Assembly: GCA_034509425.1 (NCBI GenBank)
Contig: JAVTVJ010000846.1
Coordinates: forward strand, 806,001-870,000
Reading direction: 5' to 3'
DNA length: 64,000 nucleotides
Origin: Eopsaltria australis
Taxonomy: Eukaryota > Chordata > Aves > Passeriformes > Petroicidae
The translations under genes and the position numbers were made by a program. This document shows positions 24,301-35,753 of this stretch, in pieces (position 1 is the stretch's first letter; the number at the start of each line of letters is the position of its first letter). The notes beneath the pieces were generated by a model. The model searched no databases and had not been told where the DNA came from. It saw nothing but the letters and a program-made list of their open reading frames with translations.

Positions 24301-25439
24301 ACTAGCACTGTAAAGCCTTTAACTTCTGCGTGAGGAAGCTATTAAGGAGGTACTGTATATTTATTTGGAGTTCAGTTCAACTACATGCGTTTGAACAGGT
24401 TCACTATGTTTAATTGCTGAATCAATGGGATTACTTACTTTTTGAGGAGATTAATTACCTCCTTAAATTATTTTAATGACATAAGAGCAATGAAGAAAAT
24501 GAAAACAAGTATTACCCATAGATTGCTTATCTTCATGTGACTAGCCAATAAAAAAAGTCAATCGTGTTTAAGAAGCATAATAGGTATTTTCATACGCATT
24601 TAAATAAGACATTTCAAAAATATCAACATTAAAACTGGAATTGCTACTGAACTGTTTATTTTAATAATTTATAACTGGCATGTTTTTAAATTCCATTTTT
24701 AGTGGAAACCTAATTAAATGTATACTATATTTCCAGTTTAAGTCCTTTTTAATTAAAAGGCTAATGATAATTTCTATAGCCCTTTTTAACAGTAAAAAAT
24801 GCAAAGAAAGCAAGAGAAAAGAAACATTTCTTGCAGATTATCCCTATCTTCCATGCCACTCATTAATTTCAGTCCACAGAACAAATCGAAAGCAGAACAA
24901 AATACTTCTTTGGCACTCTACTGTACCACAACTGTAATCACACAATATTTTTCCTTTGCTTTTTGCCAGATCAATATACTGAAACTTGTGAGTAAACAAC
25001 ATAAACAAATAGCAACTCCTACAGGAGTAATAGTTGCCAAATCAAAAGGATACCTCTGAGGTATTCAAAGCTCACACTTACTGTTGCTTTTGGCTCCTAG
25101 AGCTGAACAAAGCAGGATTAGCTCACAAGTCTCAATAAAACAAAACCCATGAGTGCACTGTAAGCATCATACACCAGGTACCTACCTGTTCAGATGCAAA
25201 CCTCTGAGTCAAAATCAACAGCCACAGATGTTTTGGGAAGCCCCAGGATTATTTAAAGGATGGTGGAGGTGCCAGCACATGATGAGCCCAATGTGTACCC
25301 CACACAGAGCCACCATTGCCGCCCCACAGTTTCCAGGTGAGATCACTTCAGAGCACGTCACAGACTTCTGCTCATGAGTGTGCTTGCAAAAAAACTCTCA
25401 GTGAGCAACCTATGGGCCATGCTACAAAGGGTAGCCTTT
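21376..25439. other. AT-rich unique sequence, no gene seen
   Basis: No repeat family or exon recognised. 24395-24790 is noticeably rich in TTAATTA/TAATTT-type motifs and free of simple repeats, and could be a conserved noncoding element. 25150-25439 is GC-richer and precedes the large CR1 fragment; I could not align it with CR1. Confidence 0.5.
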
Positions 25440-26990
25440 GCCCCCTACCCCATTATAGGAGGAGGTCAGGAGGTCAAGTAGGACCTGCCTTTCCTAAACC
25501 CACACTGCCTGGGCCAGTGTTTGTCCTGACCCCCTGGTTGTCCTGTGTGTGGTGCCTGATGTCACTCAGGATAATCTATTACATGAACCCCCCCAGCACT
25601 GAGGTCAGGCTGACATGCCTGCAGTTCCCTGGATCCTCCTTCCAACCCTTCCTGTAGATGGACATCACACTGGCCAGTCTCCAGTCACCTGGGGCTCCCT
25701 GGCTGACCAGGACTGATGATAAATGATGGAGAGTGGCTTGGTGAGCTCTTCCTCCCCTCCCGCTGTATGCTTGGGTGAATCCCATCCAGTTCCACACACT
25801 TGTGAGTGTCCAAGTGGCACAGCAGGTGATTAACTACTTCCTCCTGGACTGCAGGGTGTCTGTCCTGCTCCCCACCCCTGTCTGCCAGCTCTGGGAGCTG
25901 GCTACCCTGAGGGTGACTGGGCTTTCTGTTAATAACTGAGGCAAAGATGGCATCAAGTACCCCAGCCTTTTCTTCATTCCTATTGACAATGTTCCCCCCC
26001 ACCCTTGTGTCCAATAAATGATGATTTTCCTTGTACCTCTTTTTATTGTTGATGTTTTTTTGTATACACCTTTATTATCTTTCAAAGCAGAAGCTGGACT
26101 GAGTTCTAGCTGAGTTTTCACCTTTCTAATTTTCTCTGTGCCTCACCTAACAAGAGCCTTGTACTCTCTGTGAGATGCCTGTCCCATCTTCCAAAGATCA
26201 TAAACTCTCTTTTTTCCTTTGAATTACATTGAAAGCTCCCTGTTCAGCTAGGATGATCTTCTTCCCCACTGACTTGTCTATTAGCAAATGGGGAGGGCTT
26301 ACTCCTGCACCTCTAAGATTTCCTTCCTAAATTATGGCCTGGACCGCTTTGTTATTAAGGGCTGTTTCCTAGGGGACTCTGAACCACTGTCCTGAGCAGG
26401 CCAAAGTCCACCCTCTGGAAGTCCAAGGCCCAAACTTTTGCTGCTCCCCTTCCTTACTTCTCCAAGAATCAAAAACTCTGTGATTGATTCTGTGGTCACT
26501 GTTCCCAAGATGGTCTCTGACCACCACATCTCCCACAGCCCTTCCCTGTTTGTAAACAGCAGTGGCAGGGCATGCCCTGGCAGGCTCCTCACCAGCTGTG
26601 TCTGAAGTTACCTTCACACTCTCCAGGAACCTCCCAGACTGTCTCCTCTCCACTGTGTTGAGTTTCCAGCAGGCATTGGGCAAGATAATGTCTGCCACAA
26701 GAACAAGGGCTAGTGATCATGAAACAACCACTGACAGAATATTTCACTTCACCCTGTCTGGGTGGTCTGTGGCAGACTCCCAGCAGGATCCCTGCCTTGT
26801 TTGCCATCCCTCTGATTGTCACCCACAGGCACTCAGCCTTATCCCCACTGTCCCTGAGCTCTGTACAGTCGACAACCTCCCCAGAGTACAGAGCCAGCTC
26901 AGGGCCTCTCCTTCCTCACCTGTCCCTTCTGAAGAGCTTGCAGCCATCCACTGCAGCACTCCAGTCATCCCACCACATTTCCATGGTGAT
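25440..26990 (-). pseudogene. CR1 ORF2 remnant: endonuclease and RT N-terminus
   Basis: Decayed ORF2 of CR1, whose intact product nicks target DNA (APE-type endonuclease) and reverse transcribes the LINE RNA. Visible on the minus strand: WDDWSAA at the mid-endonuclease (26949-26976), GVCHRPP for the usual GVCYRPP, ADIILPNACW (from 26695) where the family has GDFNLPDVCW, and the catalytic SDH triplet at 26492-26500. The Asn of GDFN is lost, so the nuclease would be inactive even without frameshifts. The linker GTEKIRKVKTQLEL lies around 26090-26150. The RT begins with GEQDRHPAVQEEVVNHLLCH and PGNCRHVSLTS (about 25600-25900). The FADD catalytic box lies beyond the break and is absent. Confidence 0.87.
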
Positions 26991-27137
26991 AACAGTGTCA
27001 CAGCTTCCTGCTGCCAGTGGCTCCCACTGTTTGTTACCCATGCTGGGTGCACTTCAGCTGGGCTGTCCATGTCATCCACAACTGGAGTGTCACCCCAGGA
27101 TTATCTCTAGTGAGCCTGGTCTTGTCTCCTTCCCCTT

Positions 27138-27320
27138 TCAAATCTGGCTTAAAGCCCTCTCAGCACTGCCAACCCATGGGCGAAAATTCTGCTCCCCCTT
27201 TTTAGATAGGTGGGTCCCATCTGTGTCCAACAGACCTCGTGCTGACTGCCCTATGGTCAAAAACCACAAAACTCCAACAATGGCTTTAACCCACGTGTTG
27301 GTCAAGTGGGTTCTCCTGTT
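27138..27320 (-). pseudogene. CR1 ORF1 C-terminus (esterase tail)
   Basis: About 60 codons in one open frame, ending in a stop at 27138-27140. The residues NTWVKAIV and then LLDTDGTHLSKKGEQNF match the C-terminal part of the SGNH-type esterase domain known in CR1 ORF1. The DGTHLS motif carries the Asp-x-x-His of SGNH block V, still intact. The final ERALSQI resembles the family's usual RALN end. The upstream part with the GDS nucleophile is not present. The frame stays open further upstream only because of the AT repeat. Confidence 0.78.
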
Positions 27321-27352
27321 ATATATAAGATATATATATATATTTATATAAC
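27318..27352. repeat. TA repeat / AT palindrome
   Basis: GTTATATA at 27318-27325 and its reverse complement at 27345-27352 enclose a TA run, giving a 35-base imperfect palindrome. It lies exactly at the 5' edge of the CR1 fragment and may mark the junction where the element was cut or inserted. Confidence 0.75.
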
Positions 27353-30300
27353 GGACTAAACAAATGTAGAAGATGCCTGCAGAACTCACTGAGTTTCCTG
27401 CAACACACTTTCGAAGGTAATTGAGGTTATTCTGTTTGGAAAGCAAAACAGAGTCACATTCCTAGATGTGAGTTATTAGAGCTGTAGATGGTAAATTAGT
27501 AACATATCCTCCTAATAATTCAGTGGGCAGCATGGCAAGATGTAAAAAAATACCCACCCTGAAGCAATTTTAGATTAATCACTTTAAAAGATGTGCATCT
27601 TTCTGCTGTATTGTAGGTAAATCAGCGGCAGTTTCAGTTATAATCTACATTCCCCAAAACTAGATGTTTGTACCAATATCTCTTCCAAACCTGCCATTAT
27701 AGCTTCTCAGTAATCCACCCACCCCCTCCTTCTACAGAATAATGCATGTTTTAAATAAAAAAACCTGGTACTGCAAAAGAGTAATGCTATTTGGCATAGG
27801 CATCTGTTTGCTAATTTTTTTGCTTCTGAGGCAGATGCTTAGACTAAAGAGTAGTCTAAGATTGCTTTTGCAAAACTGCAAATAGAAATTGTTGAACAAA
27901 ATAGAAGGCTGCCTTCCTTGCAGGTACCAACTTGTACAGAGCTATGACTATTATAGAGGACTGAAATCCCAACTTCATTAGTTCAGCTCGCCCACAAAAA
28001 AACCTTGATATGCTTGTTTTCAAGGAAACAATTAAATTATCCTTTAGAGCTGAACAGTTAATATTTTCCACAGCTTAGATGTCAGAATCTATCTTCTCCA
28101 TCCAGGGCAGATCAATCACTTAGGATTAACAAAGTCAGTGAAGGGTGTGGGGGAGTATATATGTTTTTTCATGAAAGAAAATAAATATTCTGAATGAAGC
28201 TTAGACCTTTAAAAAATTCAATGGCTGGTGATAGCACATGCCTCATTCCCAAAAAAATTATTGTAAAGCAATCATCTAGGAGACAGAAACTGTTCTTGGC
28301 CTCCTTGGTTTGAAGGGATTTAATTTTACATCTCATCTCTACAAAATTATCGTTTTCAGGGTTTGGGATAGTCAAAACGCACTCCTTCTTTTTGAATCTC
28401 TAACATAGCAAGACAGAAGTTAAAAATCATGAGGCCAAAAATATTAAAGAAAATGACTGAAATCTTTCATTTGAGGCAATCAGCTGTGAATGAAGAGACC
28501 TCAGTTATGATTCCTGATTTCAGGCTTATACATAATTTACAATAAATATACAGGAAGACTACATCTATTTAATTATATGTGACATAAAACTTTCATTGCT
28601 AACTTACCTCTACCACTAGCTCCCACACTTTTGAATACAGAAAATAGGTATCAAAACAGTTAGCTGAAATGTTGATAGATGTGCTTGTCAAGATCCAATT
28701 CTCAGCATAGAAGAGCTGAGCCAGCTTCTCTGTGTACTCTCCCAGCCTTCAACTAGTCTTAATAAGTGATAGAGTACAGTTTGGATGTCTTCATTAATTA
28801 TGAAAATAGCTCCTAAAATTCAAATCTGTTATGTTTAGGTACCTAAATCCTTCTGTGACTCTTGTCATAGCTACCCAGCTTTGTCAATCTGTATTACCAA
28901 GTCAGCACATCAGCAGGCTGTTATTTTTGGGGTGAATTTTTATTAGGTGGGCTGCTCTGGAGTACTCCAGGGGTGAGTCTCAGGAAGTTCTGCTTTGGCT
29001 GAAAACAGGCTGGACCTGTGGACATGAGATGCCAGTGAGAAGGCTAGAAATGCAGTGTGGGTGCACTTATTGTCCTGCACATCCAGAAAACATGAACATT
29101 ATTGCTGGGAAAGATGGTGTGAACGTGTCCTTCTTTCTGTGCATCACTCCAAATGCAGGTGCACCCATTGAGTGCATGCATGGTCTAGTCATATACACCT
29201 CTTTAAAAACCCCACCTATAAAATCCATTTTGTCTCTATAATCCCCACAGACAGTGACTTTTGAACAGGACAATTACAAAAGGCTAGGAAAAAGAGAAGT
29301 TCAATGACTCACTCTAAGAGCTATAATTGTAGAAAAGCCTAAGCAAGTAAAAAAAGAAAAGAATGTAATTAATCAGGAGACCCTTTTCAATTAAAATTTA
29401 AATATTAGACTCCAGAGAGAGAAAATGTTCTGGGAAAGGGATTTTTAGAGCTGTGTGAAGACTAAGTCATCTGCAGATTCAGACAATCTATGAGTAACTT
29501 GAATTATCTAATTTTAGAAAAGGCTAAAAAAAAGGAGACTATTTCCAGATTTTGGATGGATCAGGAAATAAGGAATCTGTTCACTTTAGTGTCCTCTCTG
29601 GTTAAATGCTAATCACTGTAAACAAGTGCTCTAGCTAGAGGGGGTAGAAATAAGCATGTGGTTGTGGGCTGAGTCATAAAAATTAGTCAATGGGAACTCA
29701 CTTTACCTTTGGCTGAGCTAGGGCTACTCACTGAGCACCAATCCCAACATAATTTAAATCTGGCTATCTCAGGCTTCCCTTGGGATAATAAGATGTGGTA
29801 TTCATAAAACACCACATTAGCATCATTTATCTTCTGGTGTGCTTTCAAAAGCACCTGATATAACCCAGTCCCATTTTCCCTCGGCATTTGCAATAAATTA
29901 ATAGAATAAACCCTTACTACCATTTGTCTAGCAATTATCTAACATTTTCCAAAATATGTTCTATTTCAGAGGCCTTTGTTGTTTCAGCCTTCTTCCTTAA
30001 TGCCCCAATCAGAATGGATCCACTGCTTAAAAACAGTGCTTTCCCATCAGATAAGAGATAGACGCTATCCCTCAGTATTTCATATAATTAAGTCATAAGC
30101 AGTGACTTTTGTCAGCATAGTAGCCAGCACAACTTGTTCTCCAGTGTTTTTGCTTTCTTGGCATTTATTTTGAGGTCATAAGCACAGTGTGGTTTACAAG
30201 CAAACTTTTTCAATTAAAGTTACCAAAGAATCACCTTCTAGAGACCCATAATGACCCTTCAATTTACCATCAGGCTATATTGAACAAACTAAGTCTCATG

Positions 30301-30389
30301 AGCTGAGCTGGAGCACATCAGCCAGGCAATCATAGAACTGAAGAAATGCTATGTAAGTCAGTAAGCCAGAAGAGTAGGAGTACTTGATT

Positions 30390-31004
30390 TTACACCTTTG
30401 AAAACAGAACCCTGCCCAAAACATAGTCTTTTGAAACGGAGACACAGAAAACTCTCCATGCCAATGAGTTGGTTGTTATGTGGGAAGTCAACAGAATGCA
30501 GTGTCTTTTGTTAACAAGACTCAGAAAAATTATGTAAGTTACAGCTAATACCTGAAAATTTGTATATAATGTTGTAAGCAAGTTTTTTATGGGGTAATTA
30601 ACATCAAAGAGCTGCATTTCTCTTGGTTCTCTTCCATTTTCATTTTTGCCTTCTTTATGCTCAAATTCCAAGAAAAGCTTTGTCTTTGTAGCTTGGGAGA
30701 AAAAGGCAGTGCTGTGCAGAACAGCTGTGCTGCAAAGATGCTCTTTACACTGAGTAGGAAAAGAGAAGAATCCAGGAAGCAAACCCAGCCTTTTCTGCAG
30801 AGTGCTGCAAACCAGAGTAAATGTGTACAGGATCTTCTGTTGCTTTCTACCTCTGTTCTCCACAGGGAGGTACAAGAAACTTGCACATGTCCTGGATTGT
30901 GGTCTATAATGGTTTAAAAGCAGCTGTAGGTCTGAGGTATTACCCTGAGCTCTCAGGAGAGACAGCATTTGTCTGTCATAGATTGAATGTATGTATAAAA
31001 ACAA
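30390..31004 (-). other. Unexplained 204-codon open frame
   Basis: An ATG-started frame without stops, the longest outside repeats. The encoded sequence starts MFLYIHSIYDRQ and has a mixed, Cys- and Leu-containing composition. I see no signal peptide, repeated motif or known domain. Shorter frames overlap it on both strands (for example 86 codons on plus at 30657-30917), which argues against selection on this one. In AT-rich DNA of this length a frame this long is uncommon but not impossible by chance. I do not call it a gene. Confidence 0.15.
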
Positions 31005-34000
31005 AAGCTATCAAGTGTGCCAGCCAGAGCTAGTGGGTTCTGAAAATGTTAGCCATATAAGAGACTCATTCTACATGAACAACTAGGCAAGTTCATCTTC
31101 CCAGAATATTATCTTTCACCACATTAACTGTTATGTGGGAGTAAATCCACATAACCTTTATAGCTGGGCATGGTAATCAGTTTTCATGCCTCTGTCTGAC
31201 TGCCCCCTCTCTCATTGTACCCTATGAGCAATAATTCAAGTGCAAGTACAGGCAGCTGAGAATGCGCAGCAGATCCCAGGTTACCCAAACAGACTAAGCA
31301 GTGCTGCAGATGTCATGGAATAAAGTCCATGTGCTTATAAAAATGTAACAATCTTTCTAGAAATGGCAAAAAGTGTCTTCCACCTATTCCAACACGCACA
31401 TTGCTGTCAGCACTTGTCCTATAAATATCTTAGGATTAATTCATGTCAGGACATATTGGCATGTCTGGTCCAAGGATCTCTTCTTCACAGATTCACCTCC
31501 AGGATCAATGACTCCAAGTTCAAATAGCCATGCATTAGTAACAGGTTTATAAGGATTTTTGTTTTCACACACCTCTTAGGAGGCTGGCTTAAAAAGACAG
31601 TGTGAAAACACCAGCCCATTTTGAGATTTTAAAAGTATTTGATGAAATTATATAAATCCAATAATTTGAACAAATCCATAAGTCCAAACATCAAGTTTGA
31701 CCTATGCTTTACACTGGTGTTTTCAATAGCAATCTCTTTATCCAGGACTCCTGCAGCTGCATAATGCAGTTTCCATCTGTGATTCTGAAAAGAAATGTTC
31801 AAGGGCACTACTTTGAATATGGTACTTAAATAACTCCACTTGACTTACAATTATTACTTCTGATTTAACTTTTCATGGGGGTAATCCAGAGGTCTGTTAC
31901 TTAAATCTCCAGTCTAAGTCACATTGGTTGCCTTCAGCCATGAATCAGGACTCTGACCCTGGCTTGTTTCTGTAATGCTGACGCTGGGCATAGATCCCAA
32001 ACAAGCTACCTGGCTGTTGAGTCGTCATGTCTGATGATATGTTCTAACATATGAGACACTGATTCTGTGTAAAATTATTCTTTAACTTTTTGTATTCCTG
32101 TGTCACAACTCTCTATTTTCCTCTCATTGCATTCATAAGCCTATATAGAAGATGTAATGGATTTTTCAGCAAATCAGTCAAGGCTTTCAGTTTTCCAGCT
32201 TCCTTTATCTTCTGAAATAGCTCATAGTAATTCAGACTAGGCCTTATCTGGAAAACACGTATCCAGTCATTTACTGAGAGATGATTTATCTCACATTTAG
32301 GTCTTAACTTATTTCTGTTCTCCCACAGATACTCTCCTGCAACTTGTTCTCATCAGAGAAATTTTAGCTCTGAATTTATTGTTCTAGGCCATGCTGTTCT
32401 TCCAAGCCTACAGAAATAACTCAGGTCTGACTCCATCCCATCCTCTCTACTGGTGGCTGTGGTCCAGCTCAGGATAATGAAGTGAAGCAGCAAGCCCCAG
32501 AGAGTTTTCTGTGGATTCCTTTCTCCACATGAGGTTTGTTTCTCTATTGTCATTTTCCAAGTAATTCAGCAGACATTCCCAGAAGAATTTTGGTGACATT
32601 TTCTTCTTTTCTAAGAAAGTTAAAGGGTCGTCTGTGTAACACATCTTTCTAAGATACATCAGTTTTCTACTAAAGTAGAAAAGCATTCAAATTCTGATTA
32701 CTTTTACAGGGTGCAAAGGTTTTTTGTATGAATAAATGAATGAATGAGTCATAAGAACAAGACTGTTATAACTTAAAATGATTTTTCAACAAACTGATGC
32801 GAACTCTAGTAAGACTTGCCTTTGAGTATTTTCAAGCTCATAGTTGATCCAGTTGACCTGCTAAAACTTTTGCAGAAGAAAATCATTATAGAAGCACAAC
32901 CTAGACTAAATGTGTTTATGGGTTCCATGCACCATACACTTCTGCATTCATACTTGGCTTCAGCCAGTCACAAATCTGAAGCCTGACAACACTTTTCTTT
33001 CCCCAAGAGACCCTATTCAAAAAGCCCTGTAAATGCATTTCAATATGGAGTTAATAGACATTGAAGATAAAAAGCAAATGGCTTCTGAACTCCTACCTTA
33101 ACCTCAATTTTGTTTCCACTACCAAATTTCAAACCAAACTCAGACAGGAAAACATTCACATCTGGACAAGTCAGAAGCCAGTTTTGACTATGAGACAAGA
33201 GTACTGGTCAAGCAAAAACAGAACTCAAATATAGTCAACAGTAGGAAAGAGAAAGCATTAAAAAAGACATCTGATTTACAATACAAACCATAGCAAGGTA
33301 AATCACAAAGTTTTTTTTAAAAGGTTGTTGTTTTACTATTGCAGTATATCTGCTAATGGACACTGAATCCAAAACAGATATCATAAATTAAAATTATTTT
33401 TTGCTACTACTGAGAGTTCTTGCCATTAATTTCATGTTATAATAGAATTTCCATGAACAAATCAAGTATTATTTGAGTGCATGTGCTAAAGACTTTTACA
33501 ATCCATTTTTGTAACTTTGCTTTTACACTGGACCTAACAAAAAGCTAGCTTAACAGAGACTAGTTGCACAAATTTTCAATGGAAATAAAGACTACAAACT
33601 ACACAATTTAGGTTAACACAGTACAAGGTTAATAACAGTTCGGAGACAATTGCTACAGAAACTGAGTCAATGCAAAAGATAGAAGGCAAGCTCTGGGGTA
33701 AATATTTATTCTTAACTGCATTCCAGAATGCTTTTACCCCTATGGGCTAATTGTGTTTGAGATATTTACTGAAATATAATTCTCACTATCACCAGACCAC
33801 TGTACCTAGCTTCGTGAAAACCAATCAGTTCACGTGCAGTTAAATATAAAAGTATGCCTTTTCATTCATTCTTTGCAACTGACAAAATATTTATATATAT
33901 AATTTCTATTTCAGTGCAGCTTAAACTTTTTTTTAGTTTACAAAGGGATATAGCGACATGCTATTTTCTTATCTGCTGTATTATTGTAGTAATTTGCACA

Positions 34001-35700
34001 TAGACCACACAAATATATTTATTAACAAGGGGTTTTTTTAAGTTGATAAAAAAAGCCAAGATGAAACATATCTAAATGGCCTACTTCCAGTGCTAAGAGC
34101 ATGGATTTTTTTCCTTCAGCTCATTTCAAGTCTTCAGTTCCCTACAGCAGTTTAAAATGTGGGTGGAAAACAATAGTTGCATATATTTTGCAGCCACTGC
34201 TAAGCCTAGTGTCCAGTTTCCACCTACTGCCTCCTCCCCACTATCTCCTGGGAGTGCATGAGCTGAAGGTAAAGGTGCAGCTTGGTGAAAGTCAACAAGC
34301 TGCTGGTGACTAGGGAGGCATAGCTTTGCTTCCCCCATTCTGTGACCCACAACTTGCCTGCAGTATTCTAGCTGCATCTTTTCATTTTCTTAACAGAGTC
34401 TCTGATCCACAGATCCCACTCTTTCATTCCATAACAATTTTTTGTCCTAATCTTCAATGCTTGTGGTGTTTTCCATCTGGATAAGCCATGCACTGCAGTG
34501 CATCTTTCCTCCATTCTTCCACAGAGACCGTCTTCCTTTGTCTTGAAGGATGCTTCATGATTGACAGGTAATGGTACTTCTGACCTTATTTTCTCTGATA
34601 TGTTAATTTACTGCCTTGCTCCTCCGTTTTCCCTTCTCTGCTTCCTCTCCCCTCTTTGGAAGGCTTTCTGCTTACTCCAACCACAGATTTTTAAGCACAT
34701 TATATATGACTACCTTACACATCTTGGTTTATTGTTGCTTCATCTTCAAAAAACAAAACACCATGCATGAAAAATATCTGTTTTCATTTGACAACAAAAT
34801 TGAAAGAGAAGCAAAAAATACATAAAATAAAGCATAAAATCAGTGATACTTACTTGTTTCAAATGACTGATATTTCCAAAGGGAAAAAAAATCATAGGAG
34901 TAGGATGACTCCTTCATCAATACCTGTCATCCATGTAGGCAGAATTCCAGTGCCTGCCTTTCCCTCACCTGAAATGTTGTGAGCAGTTTGTTGGTCTAGT
35001 AGAGTTTTTCTCATTCTCAAGGATGCGTCTGTGAATTTCATAAGAAATCATCTAGTGACCTAGCATTTTGCAAGTGCATACTGAAACAATATCTGTGTTA
35101 CTAGTGAAATGTACATTTTGGAGACACAGGATGACCAGGTGTATCAACCCAGGCTCTGAGGAGCAGGTAAATTCACATTGTGCAACAAAGCACTAACTGC
35201 TGCCTGCACTGCAATTAGCTTTAGTGCATCCTTATACCCTGCATGTATGTGGGTATTTACAAATTCCATGAATACTGTTAGAGAAAAATTTTATCTGAGA
35301 GTCTGGGAGAGGCACAGCTGCTCAGTTCCATGTCCCTGGATCCAACCAGCAGTGAGGAGACACATTTCCAGCAGGCAGATGTACACTGAGCACGTGTACA
35401 TGCCGCATCCCTACCAATACACACACCCTGCCACATGAATCAAACAGACACCCAGAGCACTCACTTGGACACAGGGTGTCCTGAGGGCTTCATCCTGCTC
35501 CCCTCTCCTTTTCTAACATCCCATAATAAGTCGTATTCCATCCCAAAATGCCTTCCCCCTGCATCCAAAATGTATTCCCCCACTCCTGGGCAGCAACGCA
35601 CCCCTCACTCTGAAATATGATCTGGAGGCTGCTCCCAGTGATTTGTGGGGATTTAGAGGTGATTTATCACATAAGTTACCATACCAGTCTGAGAAAAAAA

Positions 35701-35753
35701 CGTATTTATATATATACACCTGTACACACATACAGTCACACACACATACATAC
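35701..35753. repeat. TA/CA-rich simple repeat
   Basis: TATATATA followed by ACACACATACA-type units, imperfect. Confidence 0.7.

Larger units (their letters stand above)
25440..27325 (-). mobile_element. CR1 LINE, ORF1 end to RT start, 3' end missing
   Basis: The largest transposon fragment in the window, read from high to low coordinates. In order: the ORF1 C-terminus (27141-27320), a short inter-ORF stretch, the ORF2 endonuclease from mid-domain (from about 26990), the linker, and the N-terminal part of the reverse transcriptase (to about 25440). Similarity ends inside the RT palm, and the second half of ORF2 and the 3' UTR are absent. LINEs normally lose the 5' side and keep the 3' end, so this piece has the reverse pattern and was probably cut by a later deletion or rearrangement. 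Many frameshifts and stops. Plus-strand frames over it (up to 212 codons) are antisense shadows. Confidence 0.88.

Noticed and set aside
26562..27351. Plus-strand frames of 182 and 212 codons
   Set aside because: They lie antisense to the CR1 ORF1 tail and endonuclease, whose family motifs are on the minus strand; they are shadows of GC-rich CR1 text.
27300..27352. TATA-box-like promoter
   Set aside because: It is a TA repeat at the edge of a dead CR1 fragment, with no downstream gene.
30838..30872. Splice acceptor (pyrimidine tract followed by CCACAG) that might start an exon
   Set aside because: The following sequence has no frame with a known domain and no matching donor; such motifs occur by chance.
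34488..34503. 16-base perfect palindrome ATGCACTGCAGTGCAT
   Set aside because: About one palindrome of this length is expected in 64 kb by chance.
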